A DNA stretch of 64,000 nucleotides from Marinobacter sp. F4218 (GCF_019443085.1 NZ_JAHZIL010000003.1:310001-374000), one strand, 5' to 3'. Positions 17,444 to 28,729 are shown, numbered from the stretch's first letter. The notes: a model not told the origin generated them from the sequence alone. Made by a program: numbers and translations.

Positions 17444-19504
17444 ATGAAAAACTCCTTCGAGGTTGAACATCGCCTGGGCTATCGTATTTTTTGGTGGATT
17501 TTTGCCATAGCCCTCCTGAGTGGCGTCCTAGTCAGTACCGTACAGGTTATCCTGGACGCTAGGCGTGTCTCCATGGACCTCGACAGTCAGGCGGACCAGA
17601 CCATTTCCATGGTCAGGGACGCGGCAACACAGGCTGTCTTCAGCATCGATTCGGAACTGGCGCAGCAAGTGGTTGATGGCCTTTTTGCCCGGGAGGCCGT
17701 GCGCATGGCCCGAATCGCCCATCCTGACGGTGAGGCCCTGGGCAACCGGAACCGACCACTGCAACAAACAACCTTCCGCCCCGTCACTGACCCGATTTTT
17801 GAACCCGAAAGACTGTATCGCACTCCCCTCGTTCGCGATGGCGATCCGAATACTGTGTACGGGTACCTTGAGGTCCATTACGACACGGCTCCCGCAGCGA
17901 AAACCTGGCTTAATCGGGCGACTGTTACTTTTGCCTCCGGCGTGGCAACGGCGCTGATTCTCGGAATGGTCCTCTACTTCGTGTTCCACCTGCTTCTGAC
18001 CCGCCCCCTCCTGCGCATTGTCCGCTCGGTCAAGCAGGTAGACCCGGAACACCCGGATGATCGCCTAGTGACCATTCCGGCGGGACACCAGCGTGACGAA
18101 CTGGGGCTCTGGGTCAACGCCACCAACAACCTGTTGGTGGCCATTGGTGACAGTCAGACACGCCATCGTGAGGCGGAGGACAGGGTCAGCCGACTTTCAC
18201 GCTACGATCAACTCACGGGCCTTCCGAGCCGCGACACCTTTATGGAGCTGCTGGAACGGGACATACAGGAAGCCAGGAAGCGCAATAGCGTTCTATCCCT
18301 GATGGTCTGCGGCATAGACGACTTCAAATCCGTTAACGAACAGTGCGGCTTCCGCACCGGCGACATCATATTGCAGATCATCGCAGACAGACTTGTCGCC
18401 AAGCTCGGAAGCACCCGCTTCACCATCGCCCGGCTTGGCAGTGACCAGTTCGTTATTGTGGAAAAAGGCCTGCGGGACGGGTTCCAGGCGGCAGACACGG
18501 CCGAACGAATTCTCGCGTGTATCGGGGAACCGATGCTGGTCGAAGAACAGAATGTTGCGACCACTGCAACGCTGGGTGTGGCATTGTTCCCCTCAGACAC
18601 CGACAAGGCGGACCGGTTACTGCAAAGCGCAGAGCAGACCATGACACTGGCGAAACAGAACGGGAACGATCACTTCCAATTCTATGTTGCCAGCATTGAT
18701 CAGGAAATCCGGGACCGGAAGCAACTTGAGAAAGACCTCTCCCAGGCTCTTGCCAGCCATCAACTCCACCTTGTCTATCAACCCCAGATCAATCTTGAGA
18801 GCAAACGGGTTATTGGTGCAGAGGCCCTGCTTCGTTGGGACCACCCGGTACGAGGGCTGGTACCCCCGGACGATTTCATTCCGGTCGCGGAGTCCAATGG
18901 AACCATCGTCGAGATAGGGCAATGGGTACTCGAACAGGCTTGCTGGCAGGCAGCCCGCTGGGCGGCCGAAAGCACGCCACTGCGTATCGCGGTTAACCTG
19001 TCAGCGGTGCAACTGCGTCAGGACAACATCGTCAACGATATTCTGGAAACCCTTCAGCGTCACAATATCCCGGCCGGACGGCTGGAGCTGGAGGTCACCG
19101 AGACCAGCTTCATGACCAACCTTTCGGATGCCGTGGAAAAGCTGCATCGCCTGAGCAAGGCGGGGATCAGCATCGCGGTGGACGATTTTGGCACCGGTTA
19201 CTCGTCCCTCACCTACCTGAAGCAGATGCCGGTCCAGCACCTCAAGATCGACAAACAGTTCATCCGCGATCTATTGGTGAACGAAGAAGATACCAGAATT
19301 GCCAACACCATTATCGACCTCGGAAAGAGCCTGAACCTTTCCGTTGTCGCAGAAGGTGTGGAAACTGCAGAACAGGAGTACTACCTGAGCCAGCGGGGTT
19401 GTCAACTGGCCCAAGGATATTATTTCAGCAAACCACTTCAACCACGCGAATTTGAGACCTTTGTTAAGGGATTTCACGAACAGTTCGCAGAGAATAACGC
19501 CTAA
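17444..19504 (+). CDS. Membrane HAMP-GGDEF-EAL protein, likely cyclic-di-GMP phosphodiesterase
   Basis: 686 residues. Two membrane segments (about 14-36 and 160-185) flank a periplasmic sensor region of about 120 residues. A HAMP-like stretch (LTRPLLRIVRSVKQVDPEHPDDRL) follows, then GGDEF (about 250-400) and EAL (about 425-675). The GGDEF signature is replaced by GSDQF (in RLGSDQFVI), so cyclase activity is unlikely. The EAL part keeps EALLRW, the NLSAVQL and EVTETS segments, DDFGTGYSSL, KIDKQFI and the distal EGVET, so phosphodiesterase activity is expected. It is followed by lemA after 24 nt. Confidence 0.9.
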   Translation: MKNSFEVEHRLGYRIFWWIFAIALLSGVLVSTVQVILDARRVSMDLDSQADQTISMVRDAATQAVFSIDSELAQQVVDGLFAREAVRMARIAHPDGEALGNRNRPLQQTTFRPVTDPIFEPERLYRTPLVRDGDPNTVYGYLEVHYDTAPAAKTWLNRATVTFASGVATALILGMVLYFVFHLLLTRPLLRIVRSVKQVDPEHPDDRLVTIPAGHQRDELGLWVNATNNLLVAIGDSQTRHREAEDRVSRLSRYDQLTGLPSRDTFMELLERDIQEARKRNSVLSLMVCGIDDFKSVNEQCGFRTGDIILQIIADRLVAKLGSTRFTIARLGSDQFVIVEKGLRDGFQAADTAERILACIGEPMLVEEQNVATTATLGVALFPSDTDKADRLLQSAEQTMTLAKQNGNDHFQFYVASIDQEIRDRKQLEKDLSQALASHQLHLVYQPQINLESKRVIGAEALLRWDHPVRGLVPPDDFIPVAESNGTIVEIGQWVLEQACWQAARWAAESTPLRIAVNLSAVQLRQDNIVNDILETLQRHNIPAGRLELEVTETSFMTNLSDAVEKLHRLSKAGISIAVDDFGTGYSSLTYLKQMPVQHLKIDKQFIRDLLVNEEDTRIANTIIDLGKSLNLSVVAEGVETAEQEYYLSQRGCQLAQGYYFSKPLQPREFETFVKGFHEQFAENNA

Positions 19505-19528
19505 ACCTTAATCCCCCAAGGAGTAGCC

Positions 19529-20116
19529 ATGGGAACTACCGTTATCGGTTTGATTGTTATCGCCGTCGCAGTGATCTATCTGGTTTTTATCTATAACCGC
19601 CTTGTATCGCTGAGAAACCAGTTCAAGAATGGCTTCGCTCAGATCGATGTCCAGCTGCAGCGCCGCCACGACCTGATCCCTAACCTTGTAGAGGCTGCCA
19701 AAGCCTACCTGGACCATGAAAAGTCGACTCTCACCCAGGTGATGGAAGCTCGAAACAACGCCGTCAGCGCCCAAAAGGATGCAGCCCGCGACCCCGGTGA
19801 CGGCACAAAGATCCAACGCCTGGGCAGCGCTGAAAATCTGCTGACCAAGGCCCTCGCCAACTTCTATGCGGTGGCAGAGAACTATCCGGACCTGAAAGCC
19901 AACGAAACCATCCAGCAATTGATGGAGGAACTGTCCAGCACCGAAAACCGAGTTGCCTTTGCCCGCCAGGCCTACAACGATGGCGTTATGAGCTACAACA
20001 TCTTCCGCGAGCAGTTCCCCAATAACTTCATCGCCGGGATGTTCGCCTTCAAGGAAACCTCGCAACTTGAACTTGAGTCGCCGGAGGCCCGACAGGCCCC
20101 AAAAGTCGCTTTCTGA
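19529..20116 (+). CDS. LemA-family membrane protein
   Basis: 195 residues, with an N-terminal membrane helix (TTVIGLIVIAVAVIYLVFIYN) followed by a long helical domain carrying the family core YNRLVSLRNQFKNGFAQIDVQLQRRHDLIPNLVEAAKAYL. LemA proteins are envelope proteins of unclear biochemical function, often next to M48 (HtpX-like) proteases, as here. AAGGAG precedes the ATG at proper spacing. The protease gene follows after 11 nt, so the two are almost surely co-transcribed. Confidence 0.92.
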   Translation: MGTTVIGLIVIAVAVIYLVFIYNRLVSLRNQFKNGFAQIDVQLQRRHDLIPNLVEAAKAYLDHEKSTLTQVMEARNNAVSAQKDAARDPGDGTKIQRLGSAENLLTKALANFYAVAENYPDLKANETIQQLMEELSSTENRVAFARQAYNDGVMSYNIFREQFPNNFIAGMFAFKETSQLELESPEARQAPKVAF

Positions 20117-20127
20117 TGCTCTGACCT

Positions 20128-22122
20128 ATGGCCCATCACGGTTTTTTCCAGCGCCAGGCCAGTGCCCGGCGCAACACCAGTCTTCTTGTGTTCCTGTTTC
20201 TGACGGCGGTCGTATTGATCACACTGGCCGTCAGCCTGGTCGGGTATTTCGTTACCCGGAGTGAAACCTCAGGGCTTGCCTTCCAGGACTGGCTGCTTTC
20301 CAGTCACGGCCTGCTGACCTCAGCCACGGTTGTGACCCTGATTGGCGTCAGTTCCCTGGTCCGGTGGATCGACCTGGCCGGCGGCGGCACCCGCGTCGCG
20401 AAGATGGTGGGTGCCCGGCCGATCGACCCCGACACCCGTGATGGTGACGAACGCAAGCTTCGAAACATTGTCGAGGAAATGGCAATTGCCAGCGGGGTTC
20501 CGGTCCCCGAACTCTACGTGATGGACCAGGAAACAGGCATCAATGCCTTTGTCGCGGGCTACACGCCCGGTGAAGCCGTGATGGTGGTGACCCACGGAGC
20601 CCTCACCCAACTCAGCCGTGACGAGCTTCAGGGCGTGGTCGGGCATGAGTTCAGCCACATCCTGAATGGTGACATGCGACTGAACGTGCGCCTGATCGCA
20701 ATCCTGGCCGGCATCCTGATGATTGGGCAGATTGGCAGCTTCCTGATGCGCATCTCGTTTTACAGCAGCCACCGCGCCTCCAGGTCCTCCAGCGACAGCC
20801 GCGGGCAGGCGGCAATGGGCCTGATTGGTATTGCCCTGCTGGTTATTGGCTACGTCGGAGTGTTTTTCGGGCGGCTGATTCAGGCCGCTGTCTCCCGGCA
20901 ACGGGAAATGCTGGCCGACGCCTCATCGGTTCAGTTTACCCGCAACCCCGAGGGTATCGCCGGCGCCCTGTTCAAAATCGGACTCAAGGGCGGGTATCTG
21001 GACACCACCAGCCATGCCAGTGACATGAACCACATGTGCTTCGGCGAAAGCGCGCGGATGAAGTTTACGGCCCTGCTTGCCTCCCATCCTCCAATCGAAG
21101 AACGCATCAATTGCATTCAGCCCGGAATGCTGGCGCGGCTCCGAAGCCGTTTCCGTGACACGGAAACCGGTGCCGACCTCCGGTCCGCCACCGGGGCTCG
21201 GCAGCCTGTACAGGCATCCGGGTTTGCCAGCAACACTGATGGGACATGGGAACCGTTAAAACGGTCCAGCACCTCGCCGCTGGCCTCCACGGCGGCCCCT
21301 GAGTCCACGTTGGGCAACAGGCTATCCGAACGTGTCGGCACAGTGACGGTTCAGGGTGAAGATTTTGCGACCCGTTTTCTGGCGCGTCTGCCAGCGACGT
21401 TCCGCAACCTGCTGTACACGCGAGCGGGCGCCATCCAGCTCTGCTATGCCCTAGTGATTGACGGACTCTCCCGGGAGCTCCAGCGGGAGCGGTTGGCATT
21501 GATCCCCGCGCACCCCCTACTCGGCGTCGAACGAGACCTTCTGGACAAGCTCCTTCCGACGTTGAAGACGCTGGGGGATGAAGTCCGGTTTCCTGCCCTG
21601 GAGCTGGCAATGCCGGCCCTGCGCAAACTGGATCCGGAGGAGCGGGAGGGATTGATCACTAACATCCAGAAACTGGTTGCGGCGGATAATCGGGTCACCC
21701 TGTTCGAGCTGGCCCTGACCAGCTTCCTCTCCAGGCACTTGGGGGGCGGTGCCAGCCGGGAAATGCCGGTCCGGTACCGCAAATACCGGCCGGTTATGCC
21801 CGCCATCCAGAAGTTGCTGAGTTTGCTGGCACGCGCTGGAACCGCTGACAACTCTGATGCCGAGCGGCTCTACCGGGAAGCGATGGCCGGCTTCACGACC
21901 GTTGGCGAAGGCAATCAGCCAGTTCTCGAGAAGGTCACCATGCGGCAGCTGAGGGAAGCGCTGACAGCATTAAATGGACTGTCACCGCTGTTGAAGCCTG
22001 CAATCATCGATGCGTGCGGGTACTGCATCACCCACGACGGCAAAGTTGACGTCAGGGAATATGAGTTGATGAGGCTGGTGGCGGATCAGCTGGACTGCCC
22101 GATGCCGCCGCTCACTTGCTAG
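20128..22122 (+). CDS. M48-family membrane metalloprotease with long C-terminal extension
   Basis: 664 residues. Membrane segments lie at about 18-43 and 62-80, with two more after the active site (around 186-205 and 230-250). The zinc motif HEFSH is at 173-177 and the third ligand is in SRQREMLADASS (around 259), as in HtpX-type proteases. Beyond about residue 330 there are some 330 further residues not found in HtpX; the last part (ACGYCITHDGKVDVREYELMRLVADQLDC) resembles a TerB-like helical domain. It partners with LemA. A role in membrane-protein quality control is inferred. Its 3' end overlaps the end of the convergent gspD by 11 nt. Confidence 0.88.
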   Translation: MAHHGFFQRQASARRNTSLLVFLFLTAVVLITLAVSLVGYFVTRSETSGLAFQDWLLSSHGLLTSATVVTLIGVSSLVRWIDLAGGGTRVAKMVGARPIDPDTRDGDERKLRNIVEEMAIASGVPVPELYVMDQETGINAFVAGYTPGEAVMVVTHGALTQLSRDELQGVVGHEFSHILNGDMRLNVRLIAILAGILMIGQIGSFLMRISFYSSHRASRSSSDSRGQAAMGLIGIALLVIGYVGVFFGRLIQAAVSRQREMLADASSVQFTRNPEGIAGALFKIGLKGGYLDTTSHASDMNHMCFGESARMKFTALLASHPPIEERINCIQPGMLARLRSRFRDTETGADLRSATGARQPVQASGFASNTDGTWEPLKRSSTSPLASTAAPESTLGNRLSERVGTVTVQGEDFATRFLARLPATFRNLLYTRAGAIQLCYALVIDGLSRELQRERLALIPAHPLLGVERDLLDKLLPTLKTLGDEVRFPALELAMPALRKLDPEEREGLITNIQKLVAADNRVTLFELALTSFLSRHLGGGASREMPVRYRKYRPVMPAIQKLLSLLARAGTADNSDAERLYREAMAGFTTVGEGNQPVLEKVTMRQLREALTALNGLSPLLKPAIIDACGYCITHDGKVDVREYELMRLVADQLDCPMPPLTC

Positions 22123-24076
22123 TGTCGCGCAGCCTCTCCCGGGTCCGGCCATCGAACAGCACGTCGATATCCGGGTTGGCGTCGACCTGCGGCAGGTCCA
22201 GTTTTTCCCTGATATTCAGATTCACATCCCAGAGCTCCTGGAACTTATCGTCCGTTGCCGCAACGGCTTCGGTTTTACCCAGCATGATGGTAGGGCGCAG
22301 GAACACCAACAGGTTCCGCTTCACACGACGTTCGGATTCCGAGGAGAACAACCGGCCAAGGAAGGGAATGTCGCCCAAGAGCGGTACCTTGCTCTTGTTG
22401 ATCTGATAGTCATCGCGGATCAGGCCGCCGAGCACAATGGTTTCCCCGTCATCGGCCAGAACAGTGGTCTTGATTTCCCGTTTGTTGGTCACGATGTCAG
22501 ATGCGTTCTCGATGCTGTCGGCCACGTTCTCGGTGGTCTGCTCCACCACCAGCCGCACCAGGCCGTCGGCACTGATGGTCGGCGTTACTTTCAGAGTCAG
22601 ACCGATGTCCCGGCGCTCAATGGTGGTAAAGGGGTTGGTGGTGCCATCGCCGGTGACCGTGGACTGCCCGGTACGGAAGGGCACATTCTGACCAACGATG
22701 ATTTCCGACTCCTGGTTATCGAGGGTAATGATGCTGGGCGTGGACAACAGGTTTGCCGCGGCAGAGGTGGACAGGGCCTGGAGGAGAATGCCCCAGGTGA
22801 TGCCGTCCGAGTCATCCTGACCAGCACCGATGGTGATGCCGCCCGCAGCCGGCCCGATCGGCGTATCGGTCACAATGGCGTTGATCACTTCACTCAGGCT
22901 GCGGCCAACGTTGCTGAAATTGGTGCCGGCGATCGGCGTGGAATTTCCTGACCGGTCACCCACGGCAAACTGAACGCCCAGGTCCTCACCCACTTCGTCA
23001 CTGATTTCCACAATGGCGGCTTCAATCAGGACCTGGGCACGCCGGACATCCAGGTGCGCAACGATCTGTTCGGCCTCCTGCATCAGTGATGGCTCGCCAC
23101 GGACTACGAGGGCATTCAGACCTTCATCGGCAAAGACCGCAAAATTGGCGCTGGGCTTGCTGCTGGACGACCCGTTCGAGCCGGCAGACTCCTCTTTGAC
23201 CAGCTCACCCATCACGCCTTTGAGTATCTCGGACAGGTTCTTGGCGTCGGCGTGCTTCAGGCGAAGGACTTTGGTGGTTCCACCGGTGGCTGACGGCTGA
23301 TCCAGTTGCCGGATCAGACTGCGCATCTTGTCGCGAAAGGTCTGATCGCCCCGGAGGATCAGGCGGTTGCTGCGCTCGTCGGCGGTAACGCTGTACTTGC
23401 GTGCAACATTCTCGCCTCCGCTCTTGCCGAGTTCATCGGGTGCGAGCTCCTGTAACAGGGTCACCATATCCCCGACCCAGGCCTCATCGAGCTGAATCAC
23501 TTCCACCTCATATTTGGAGGGGCTGTCGAGCTCGCGAACTATCTGTTCGATACGTTGAATATTGGCGGAATGATCGCTGACGATCAGCGCATTGGCGGCA
23601 GCCACACCAGCAAGGTGGCCATATTTTGCCACCAGCGGGCGCAGAATCGGGACCAGCTCCAGAGCGTTGGCGTTGTCGATCTGGATCACCCGGGTGATCA
23701 GCTGCTCGGAGGGAATGGCCTCAAACCGGGACATCGACTCGGCCGACTGCTTGGCATCAACCTGCTGAACCACCTTGATGACTTCTTCGCCGGGGATGGC
23801 GGTAAATCCATGGACGTTCAATACCGCCAGAAAAAGGTCGTAAATTTCGTCCTTGTTCATCGGTGCGCTGGAAAGCACTGTGACCTTGCCCTTGACCCGA
23901 GGGTCCACGACAAAACTGTATCCGGTGATATCCGCAACCTGAGTCACAAACGCCCTGATATCGGCGTCTTTCAGGTTGAGCCGCCAGGTTTCCTCCTGCC
24001 CGTAGGCCAGGGACATCATTGGCAGAAGGATAAGCAAGGCTACAGCCCGCAACAGATTTGTCTTGTGGTTATACAT
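22112..24076 (-). CDS. gspD: GspD, type II secretion secretin
   Basis: Outer-membrane channel of the type II secretion system. The start at 24076 gives a clean signal peptide (MYNHKTNLLRAVALLILLPMMSLAYG) and 654 residues; an upstream GTG at 24118, overlapping gspC, would bury it. The N0 domain begins WRLNLKDADIRAFVTQVADITGYSFVVDPRVKGKVTV, followed by N1-N3 domains and the secretin core (ANLLSTPSIITLDNQESEIIVGQNVPF, VPLLGDIPFLGRLF). It is the last gene of gspN-gspC-gspD. The remaining gsp genes are not in this window. Confidence 0.95.
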   Translation of the reverse strand: MYNHKTNLLRAVALLILLPMMSLAYGQEETWRLNLKDADIRAFVTQVADITGYSFVVDPRVKGKVTVLSSAPMNKDEIYDLFLAVLNVHGFTAIPGEEVIKVVQQVDAKQSAESMSRFEAIPSEQLITRVIQIDNANALELVPILRPLVAKYGHLAGVAAANALIVSDHSANIQRIEQIVRELDSPSKYEVEVIQLDEAWVGDMVTLLQELAPDELGKSGGENVARKYSVTADERSNRLILRGDQTFRDKMRSLIRQLDQPSATGGTTKVLRLKHADAKNLSEILKGVMGELVKEESAGSNGSSSSKPSANFAVFADEGLNALVVRGEPSLMQEAEQIVAHLDVRRAQVLIEAAIVEISDEVGEDLGVQFAVGDRSGNSTPIAGTNFSNVGRSLSEVINAIVTDTPIGPAAGGITIGAGQDDSDGITWGILLQALSTSAAANLLSTPSIITLDNQESEIIVGQNVPFRTGQSTVTGDGTTNPFTTIERRDIGLTLKVTPTISADGLVRLVVEQTTENVADSIENASDIVTNKREIKTTVLADDGETIVLGGLIRDDYQINKSKVPLLGDIPFLGRLFSSESERRVKRNLLVFLRPTIMLGKTEAVAATDDKFQELWDVNLNIREKLDLPQVDANPDIDVLFDGRTRERLRDTSK

Positions 24077-24108
24077 GCGGCGATTTCGTCCTGTATCGAT
24101 GAACCCGA

Positions 24109-24963
24109 TCAGCGCCACTGCTCGGGTATGGCATAACTAATGGTGAGGATGGATCCGTCACGTTCGATTTCTATGTCCACCTGAGACTGTCCTCGCCAGC
24201 TCTCAAGCAGGGATTTGTCCTGTTCTATGTCCCCCAGCCGCTGCCCGTTGATGGCGGTGATCACGTCGCCGGCCTGAAGATTGACCGCATTGAGCATGGC
24301 GTTGGATCCGTCATACACGTAGCCAGACGTTCCGCTCTGATCCGCCGGGCTCAGCCCGTAGGCGTTAAGCGCCGCGACCCCCTGACTGTCCAGCTCGGCC
24401 CGGGCATTTTCCAGGAAAGCTTCCGGGGAGGATTCTGCAGGCTCTTCCGGCGCTTCCGCAACCAGGGTTTCCGAATCCGGCTCTTCAAACGTCAGCGATT
24501 CGTACCGACCGCCCCGACGAATCAGAATGCGGCTGGGTTCAACTTCGGCCAACTCTGCGTTGCCGGGCAGCATGTCCCCTACCCGGTAATACGCGGTTTC
24601 TCCGTTGCTTCCTGCAACTATAGCACCGGAGTCTTCCGGACGCTGTCCTACGAGAACCCCTTCAAGACGCAGCCGCAGGCCTGTTTCCGGGGCCGATCGT
24701 TTGACGACCTCTGCAACGCCACGCTGCTCTGCCGGCCGACCAAAAAAATCAAAACTTGCCATGGGGTACGATAGACCCTGGCCGGAGCCACCCATGCTTC
24801 CGCTTTCTGAAACCGGAGCCACGGGCACGGGCTTGTCATCCCAGGCAAAAAGCCAGGTAACCTTGGCCAAGGCGATCCCGATGTAAACGGCGAGCGCCAG
24901 CAACAGCAGATTCGCAAGAACCCGGGAAATACGGCTCTGAACCTGAACATCCATCAATGCCAT
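24109..24963 (-). CDS. gspC: GspC, type II secretion inner-membrane protein
   Basis: Links the inner-membrane platform to the secretin. 284 residues from the ATG at 24963 (GGGAGCG upstream): one membrane helix (about 17-40), a periplasmic homology region (LRLRLEGVLVGQRPEDSGAIVAGSNGETAYYRVGDML), an acidic linker (EEPDSETLVAEAPEEPAE), and a C-terminal PDZ-like region (GSNAMLNAVNLQAGDVITAINGQRL). The start lies immediately after the gspN stop, implying translational coupling. Confidence 0.93.
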   Translation of the reverse strand: MALMDVQVQSRISRVLANLLLLALAVYIGIALAKVTWLFAWDDKPVPVAPVSESGSMGGSGQGLSYPMASFDFFGRPAEQRGVAEVVKRSAPETGLRLRLEGVLVGQRPEDSGAIVAGSNGETAYYRVGDMLPGNAELAEVEPSRILIRRGGRYESLTFEEPDSETLVAEAPEEPAESSPEAFLENARAELDSQGVAALNAYGLSPADQSGTSGYVYDGSNAMLNAVNLQAGDVITAINGQRLGDIEQDKSLLESWRGQSQVDIEIERDGSILTISYAIPEQWR

Positions 24964-24964
24964 A

Positions 24965-25756
24965 TCAACGCGCTCCCGGCAGCAATGGTTGCTTGACCCG
25001 GAAAACCACATCGTCCGGGCTGGCCGATTCCGACCAGGGTTGACCGGCCAGATCCACCATACGTTTGTAGACCTGGACTTCCATCATGCCATTCCAGAGG
25101 ATGCTGGCCTCCGCTGCCGGGCCGGTGCCATCCTGCTCTGCCACGGTCAAGGCGATTCCACCTTGAGTGGTGTCGAGGTTGGCCTGCATGGGCGGGAATC
25201 GTGCCTGGCCTGTCTGGTTACCCATGGGCCACGTGACCTGCCCTCCAGCCCAACGAGCAAACCCGTCGACACGGGCGATTCGGCCATCCGCCCACACCAG
25301 GTTCAACCGATCAACGGTGACGTTGCCCTCGATCATGGCGCCACCACTCCGGCGAATCAGGTCCTCAAACTCGCTGACCACGACCTGGCCACGGGCATTG
25401 AGCTCGGCACGCTCCGGCCAGCCAATCGTAACATCGCCCTCAACCGAAGATTGTGACGAAGCAACAGAAATGTCGACCGGTAACGACAGGTCGGTCAGGG
25501 ACGGCCAGCCGAGATGCCAGTCAACACGTACCGGATAACCTGCCACCACCAATCCCGCGGCACCGTTCCAGACCTGACCGGAAACCTGCCGGACCTGTAC
25601 CTGTTCAGGCAGGGGAACATGGGCTGAAGCCTGGTGCCAGACCCATCCTGCGGGTATCCAAACCACCAGTGTCCCCGCATAGACGACCAGCCCCAACAGG
25701 ACAAGGAGAATCACCTTGCCGGGGCGGAGAAAGGATTTGGGTTCGGCGTCACTCAT
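24965..25756 (-). CDS. gspN: GspN, type II secretion system protein N
   Basis: 263 residues from MSDAEPKSFL. One N-terminal membrane helix (about 14-36) precedes a periplasmic domain with the GspN pattern (VSGQVWNGAAGLVVAGYPVRVDWHLGWPSL). GspN is an accessory component of uncertain role present in some systems. An earlier in-frame Met (25798) adds 14 residues with no clear ribosome site. First gene of the gspN-C-D unit. Confidence 0.88.
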   Translation of the reverse strand: MSDAEPKSFLRPGKVILLVLLGLVVYAGTLVVWIPAGWVWHQASAHVPLPEQVQVRQVSGQVWNGAAGLVVAGYPVRVDWHLGWPSLTDLSLPVDISVASSQSSVEGDVTIGWPERAELNARGQVVVSEFEDLIRRSGGAMIEGNVTVDRLNLVWADGRIARVDGFARWAGGQVTWPMGNQTGQARFPPMQANLDTTQGGIALTVAEQDGTGPAAEASILWNGMMEVQVYKRMVDLAGQPWSESASPDDVVFRVKQPLLPGAR

Positions 25757-25828
25757 CGGGCCACACAAAGACAATTGGTCGGTAGCCGAGTCTAACAAAG
25801 GCCCGAGGCAAGTTCATGAGAAAAAAAC

Positions 25829-25866
25829 AAAAACCCCGCGTCAGTGCGAACCGACGCGGGGTTTTT
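25829..25866 (-). terminator. Terminator downstream of groEL
   Basis: CCCCGCGTC and GACGCGGGG form a 9-bp stem with a 10-nt loop. On the minus strand it is followed by TTTTTGTTTTTTTC, so it ends the groESL transcript and shields gspN. Confidence 0.88.
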
Positions 25867-25922
25867 GAGGTCGATCGGGCGGCGCCTTGAGGTTCCAAGA
25901 CGCGACCGGGATCAGGCCGGCA

Positions 25923-27593
<1,671 letters not shown>

Positions 27594-27653
27594 TTAAACC
27601 GAAATTGTTGAATCAATCGGATTAATGAGGGTTCGTGCCGGTCGCCGGAGCGA

Positions 27654-27941
27654 TCACTCAAGCACGCCGTAAATGTCGTTCTCGCTCATGATGAGCAGCT
27701 CTTCACCGTCGACTTTTACGGTGTTTCCGGCGTACTGGCCAAAGACCACGGTGTCACCCACCTTGACCGCCAGCGCGCGGGTTTCGCCATTGTCCAGAAT
27801 GCGACCGTTGCCTACGGCAACGACTTCACCCTGAGAAGGCTTCTCCTTGGCATTACCCGGCAGCACGATGCCACCCGCAGTTTTCTCTTCTTCTTCCTTA
27901 CGGCGCACGACAACACGATCGTGTAGCGGACGAATTTTCAT
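27654..27941 (-). CDS. groES: GroES, 10-kDa co-chaperonin
   Basis: 95 residues: [29 protein letters not shown] (mobile loop [14 protein letters not shown]), [31 protein letters not shown]-type end. Caps the GroEL ring. Normal length. Transcribed from the sigma-32 promoter about 150 nt upstream. Confidence 0.97.
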   Translation of the reverse strand: MKIRPLHDRVVVRRKEEEEKTAGGIVLPGNAKEKPSQGEVVAVGNGRILDNGETRALAVKVGDTVVFGQYAGNTVKVDGEELLIMSENDIYGVLE

Positions 27942-28092
27942 TGCTCGGTTTCTCCAGTAGTCAGATTAATGTGGCAATGACATTTGCTGTTTAAAAAGGT
28001 CGGACTTGCAAAGCGTCATCCGGCCAAATTGCCCGGCTGCCTAACCTGCTGTTTTCCAGCCGTTATCAGCCTGCAGCGAACTTGTGCAACCT

Positions 28093-28120
28093 ATGTGGGG
28101 TTGGCGTAGGGGTTTTCAAC
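28093..28120 (-). promoter_or_regulatory. Sigma-32 heat-shock promoter of groESL
   Basis: On the minus strand GTTGAAA, 13-nt spacer, CCCCACAT. The sigma-32 consensus is CTTGAAA and CCCCATNT, so 13 of 14 defined bases agree. It lies 152 nt above the groES ATG. Confidence 0.85.
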
Positions 28121-28140
28121 ACCCCGGATACAACTTTTTT

Positions 28141-28683
28141 TCACTTTTTTTCGATGCGATCGCGATCGGATTCGGTCTCGTCCTGGTACTCACCCTCAAT
28201 GATGTCGCCATTGCTGTCACGATCGAATGGTCGCTGTCTGCCGAAGGGATTCTCACGGTTACCAAATGGGGGCTGATCAAAGGGTCCCTGGCCGCCTCCA
28301 GAGCGGAAATAAAAGCCCCGGCTCTGGCCGGAAACCACCATCCGCTTCAGGGCCTGTGCCGCGAGCCAGTGGCGGGTGCCGGGTAGGAGGCAGAGAAACC
28401 CGATGGTGTCTGTAATGAAGCCCGGGGTCAGCAACAGGGCTCCGCCGACCGCCAGGATCAGCCCCTCGGCCACCTCCTTGGCAGGCAATTCCCCACTGTT
28501 GAGACGCTGGTTCGCTTTGAGCAGGGTGGCCAGCCCCTGCTGGCGTAGAAGCCAGGCACCGATGACCGCCGTTAACAGCACCAGGCCAACGGTATTCAAC
28601 ACACCGATAATACCGCCCACCTTTATGAGCACCGCCATCTCGGCAATCGGCATGATAATGAAGAGAAACAGAAACACAGACAT
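28141..28683 (-). CDS. fxsA: FxsA-family membrane protein
   Basis: 180 residues from MSVFLFLFIIMPIAEMAVLIKVGGIIG; a GAGGG site supports this start over the longer open frame. Four hydrophobic segments and the family pattern (LVLLTAVIGAWLLRQQG, LLLTPGFITDTIGFLCLLPGTR) are present. A Gly/Arg/Asp-rich cytoplasmic tail of about 55 residues follows. FxsA in E. coli relieves phage F exclusion by T7; its cellular role is unclear. The gene commonly neighbours groESL, as here. Confidence 0.9.
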   Translation of the reverse strand: MSVFLFLFIIMPIAEMAVLIKVGGIIGVLNTVGLVLLTAVIGAWLLRQQGLATLLKANQRLNSGELPAKEVAEGLILAVGGALLLTPGFITDTIGFLCLLPGTRHWLAAQALKRMVVSGQSRGFYFRSGGGQGPFDQPPFGNRENPFGRQRPFDRDSNGDIIEGEYQDETESDRDRIEKK

Positions 28684-28720
28684 CAGGCCCTCACGGTCTG
28701 AATAGGAATTTAAGAAGGTC

Positions 28721-28729
28721 TGGTATACT
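28721..28729 (+). promoter_or_regulatory. Extended -10 promoter for the SDR gene at 28849
   Basis: TGGTATACT, an extended -10 element with no recognisable -35. It would start transcription about 110 nt above the SDR start and lies just upstream of the divergent fxsA. Confidence 0.5.

Noticed and set aside
24076..24118. GTG start of gspD overlapping gspC
   Set aside because: It would place 14 residues before a normal signal peptide; the ATG at 24076 gives a clean leader.
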